Assembly (NCBI GenBank): GCA_964617105.1
Contig: CAZTWC010000227.1
Span: 1-6,333, forward strand
DNA from: CAZTWC01 sp964617105 [NCBI: uncultured Myxococcia bacterium]
GTDB taxonomy: Bacteria; CAZTWC01
Direction of reading: 5' to 3'
DNA: 6,333 bases
The position numbers and the translations under genes were made by a program. Shown here in pieces: positions 4,623 through 6,333 of the stretch. How positions within the stretch are numbered: the first letter of the stretch is position 1; every line of letters starts with the position of its first letter. Below the pieces are notes generated by a model that was not told where the DNA came from, did not search any database, and saw nothing but the letters and a program-made list of their open reading frames with translations.

Positions 4623-6333
4623 TTGGCTGATTTAATACGCAAAAGGAAATCTTTTTGTCTTTTTGAGACCCTATACCTGCTGATCCTTGGTCTTATGGGA
4701 TGGGCTGTTCTCATATATATATCTTTTATCAATACTCCCCAGACTTTTATTAATCAGTATACCCCTTTGTTTTTCCTTTTTTTGCTGTTGGGTTTTTTTT
4801 CCCGGATGATGGCTTTCTCCGTAAAGGGGATTACCGATGTCAGTTTGGATTCGGCCTATTATATGGCTGCAGTATTTGTGATCAAATCGATTCCTGCTGC
4901 CTGGGTGGTGGTGATCTGTTTTGGAATCGATTACATTATTCGTTGGGTGCAGAGAGAACATCTGGGCCAGGGAACTTTTAGACCTTTATATTACAATGTG
5001 GCCAGAATAATCCACAATACTGGGGCCATTGCAGTGTTGTTACCCATGATGGGTTATATCTTCAATTTGGATCGTATCGATTTTGCCTCTCATAATCACC
5101 CGGTCTGGTCTATTGTCCTTTATGTGGTTTTACTGTCTATCATCTTTTTGATAACCCATTATTTTATCGCCTGTATTCGTTTCTGGCTGGCTGGCAACAG
5201 TTGGGACAGCGTCATTTTCGAAGTGGTGATCCCTTCGGTAAATGCGGAGTTGTTGGTAATCCCCTTCAGTATTATAATGGTGGCGGTTTATTCTCCCCAA
5301 CAGCCTTTTATCTTGGTAATTCTGGCAGCAGCCTGCATGTTGATCAATTTCGTGTTCAAGAAACTGTCAGATGCTTCTGGAGAGTTGAGCATGCGGATTA
5401 GTGAGTTGACCACCATAAACAAGATCGGCAGAGAGATTAACTCCTCTTTGCAACTAAATATTATTTTTGCCCGCTTGGCCGGGGAAACCTTAAAATTAAT
5501 GGATTCTTCTTCCCTTTTTATAATTGGCATAAACAATGTAAAAACCCGGCGGGTTTATATGGAGATTTTTAATGCTGATGGTAAAAGTATAGAGCAGAAA
5601 GAGTTAAATTTTGGGGCAGGGTTAAGCGGGTACGTGATGAAAAACCGCCAAACTTTGCAATTGAATAATCTGCAGGTGGAGCGAGGGAAATATATTGATT
5701 CGGATCGGTATAAAGATCCTGAATTTCATTCCTGGTTGGGGGTACCTCTTCAATTTCACGAGGAGTGCGTGGGAATAATCAATGTGCAGAGTAAAATAAG
5801 GAATGCTTATAGCGAAGACAATATTCGGTTGATGGAATCGATCGCTCAGCAGGCCACTGTGGCCATCCAAAATGCTAAACTATACGAGTTGGCCACTATC
5901 GATGGTTTGACCCAGGTTTATGTGAGGCGTTATTTTGACCACAGGCTCAGCGAGGAGTGGGAGCGTTGCCGCCGGTACAACACTTTTTTCTCCCTGGGAA
6001 TGTTTGATTTGGATCACTTTAAGAATTTAAATGATCAGTACGGTCACCAGGTGGGAGATTATGTTTTACGCAAGATATCGGCTATTTTAAAGCAAAATAT
6101 GAGGAATATTGATATCCCGGCCCGTTATGGAGGGGAGGAGTTTACTTTTATTTTACCCCGCACCAGCGCGGAGGATGCCTTTATTGTGGCAGAGCGGATT
6201 CGCAAAGATATTGCCAGACATGAGTTGAAGGTGGGCGATGAAACTATTAACGTAACCGCCTCTTTTGGTATAGCCTCCTATCCTGAATCTGGCCGCGACA
6301 ATCATGAAACTTTGCTGGAAAATGCCGATTTTG
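4623..6333 (+). CDS. Membrane sensor diguanylate cyclase (7TM-GAF-GGDEF), cut by the window edge
   Basis: Makes the second messenger cyclic di-GMP from two GTP. The frame is open from TTG 4623 to the edge, giving 570 codons without a stop; the end of the GGDEF domain and the stop codon lie beyond. Residues 1-10 are basic (MADLIRKRKS), followed by about seven hydrophobic segments near 14-36, 46-60, 79-105, 126-148, 161-186, 205-223 and 227-247; this membrane part matches no family I can name. A short linker leads to a GAF domain (about 270-420) with GAGLSGYVMKNRQTL, WLGVPL and AQQATVAIQNAKLYELA. GGDEF begins at about 425 (DGLTQVYVRRYF). It looks active: metal-binding D462 in FDLDHFKNLND and the signature GGEEF at 503-507 within RYGGEEF. 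R494-x-x-D497, five residues before the signature, is an intact inhibitory I-site, predicting product feedback inhibition. No input ligand can be inferred. It follows the mutase by 55 bp and may share its transcript. Confidence 0.88.
   Translation, partial: MADLIRKRKSFCLFETLYLLILGLMGWAVLIYISFINTPQTFINQYTPLFFLFLLLGFFSRMMAFSVKGITDVSLDSAYYMAAVFVIKSIPAAWVVVICFGIDYIIRWVQREHLGQGTFRPLYYNVARIIHNTGAIAVLLPMMGYIFNLDRIDFASHNHPVWSIVLYVVLLSIIFLITHYFIACIRFWLAGNSWDSVIFEVVIPSVNAELLVIPFSIIMVAVYSPQQPFILVILAAACMLINFVFKKLSDASGELSMRISELTTINKIGREINSSLQLNIIFARLAGETLKLMDSSSLFIIGINNVKTRRVYMEIFNADGKSIEQKELNFGAGLSGYVMKNRQTLQLNNLQVERGKYIDSDRYKDPEFHSWLGVPLQFHEECVGIINVQSKIRNAYSEDNIRLMESIAQQATVAIQNAKLYELATIDGLTQVYVRRYFDHRLSEEWERCRRYNTFFSLGMFDLDHFKNLNDQYGHQVGDYVLRKISAILKQNMRNIDIPARYGGEEFTFILPRTSAEDAFIVAERIRKDIARHELKVGDETINVTASFGIASYPESGRDNHETLLENADF

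Noticed and set aside
4671-4961. 96-codon antisense frame after the mutase
   Set aside because: It is opposite the N-terminal membrane part of the cyclase gene, whose + strand frame is continuous for 570 codons with recognisable domains.
5201-5401. 66-codon + strand frame
   Set aside because: It lies in another frame inside the cyclase gene and shows no domain features.

Overview
The window reads as a stretch of chromosome from an anaerobic, Clostridia-like Firmicute of moderate GC content. This is inferred from gene content and style: a XerD recombinase, a YwhC-type site-2 protease and RluB lie in the chromosomal order familiar from Firmicutes, TTG starts follow strong AGGAGG-type ribosome binding sites, and methylmalonyl-CoA mutase is made as two separate polypeptides. 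No species can be named from the sequence. All six genes lie on the + strand, and coding sequence fills nearly the whole window.

Layout: 1-57 is the tail of whatever lies upstream, with no recognisable gene. xerD (58-960) encodes a complete tyrosine recombinase for chromosome dimer resolution. A 115-bp AT-rich gap follows, with a palindrome, imperfect direct repeats and a weak promoter candidate. Next come an M50 site-2 protease (1076-1714), a 45-bp gap with a 6+6 inverted repeat, and rluB (1760-2479), a 23S rRNA pseudouridine synthase. rluB is followed after 14 bp by the cobalamin-binding subunit of methylmalonyl-CoA mutase (2494-2907). One base later the catalytic subunit begins at a TTG codon (2909-4567). 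After 55 bp, a second TTG-started gene runs off the right edge (4623 to beyond 6333): a membrane sensor with about seven transmembrane segments, a GAF domain and a GGDEF diguanylate cyclase domain.

The two mutase genes are almost certainly co-translated and together form one B12-dependent enzyme interconverting methylmalonyl-CoA and succinyl-CoA, used in propionate formation or oxidation. The short gaps suggest that rluB, the two mutase genes and possibly the diguanylate cyclase share a transcript; no intrinsic terminator with a T-run is visible between them. The points most worth a second look are the missing scpA/scpB between the protease and rluB, the B12-subunit-first mutase pair placed behind an rRNA modification gene without epimerase or chaperone genes in view, two unusual residues at the mutase CoA entrance, and a c-di-GMP enzyme at the end of the metabolic operon. 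I found no CRISPR array, RNA gene, insertion sequence or clearly new defence system.
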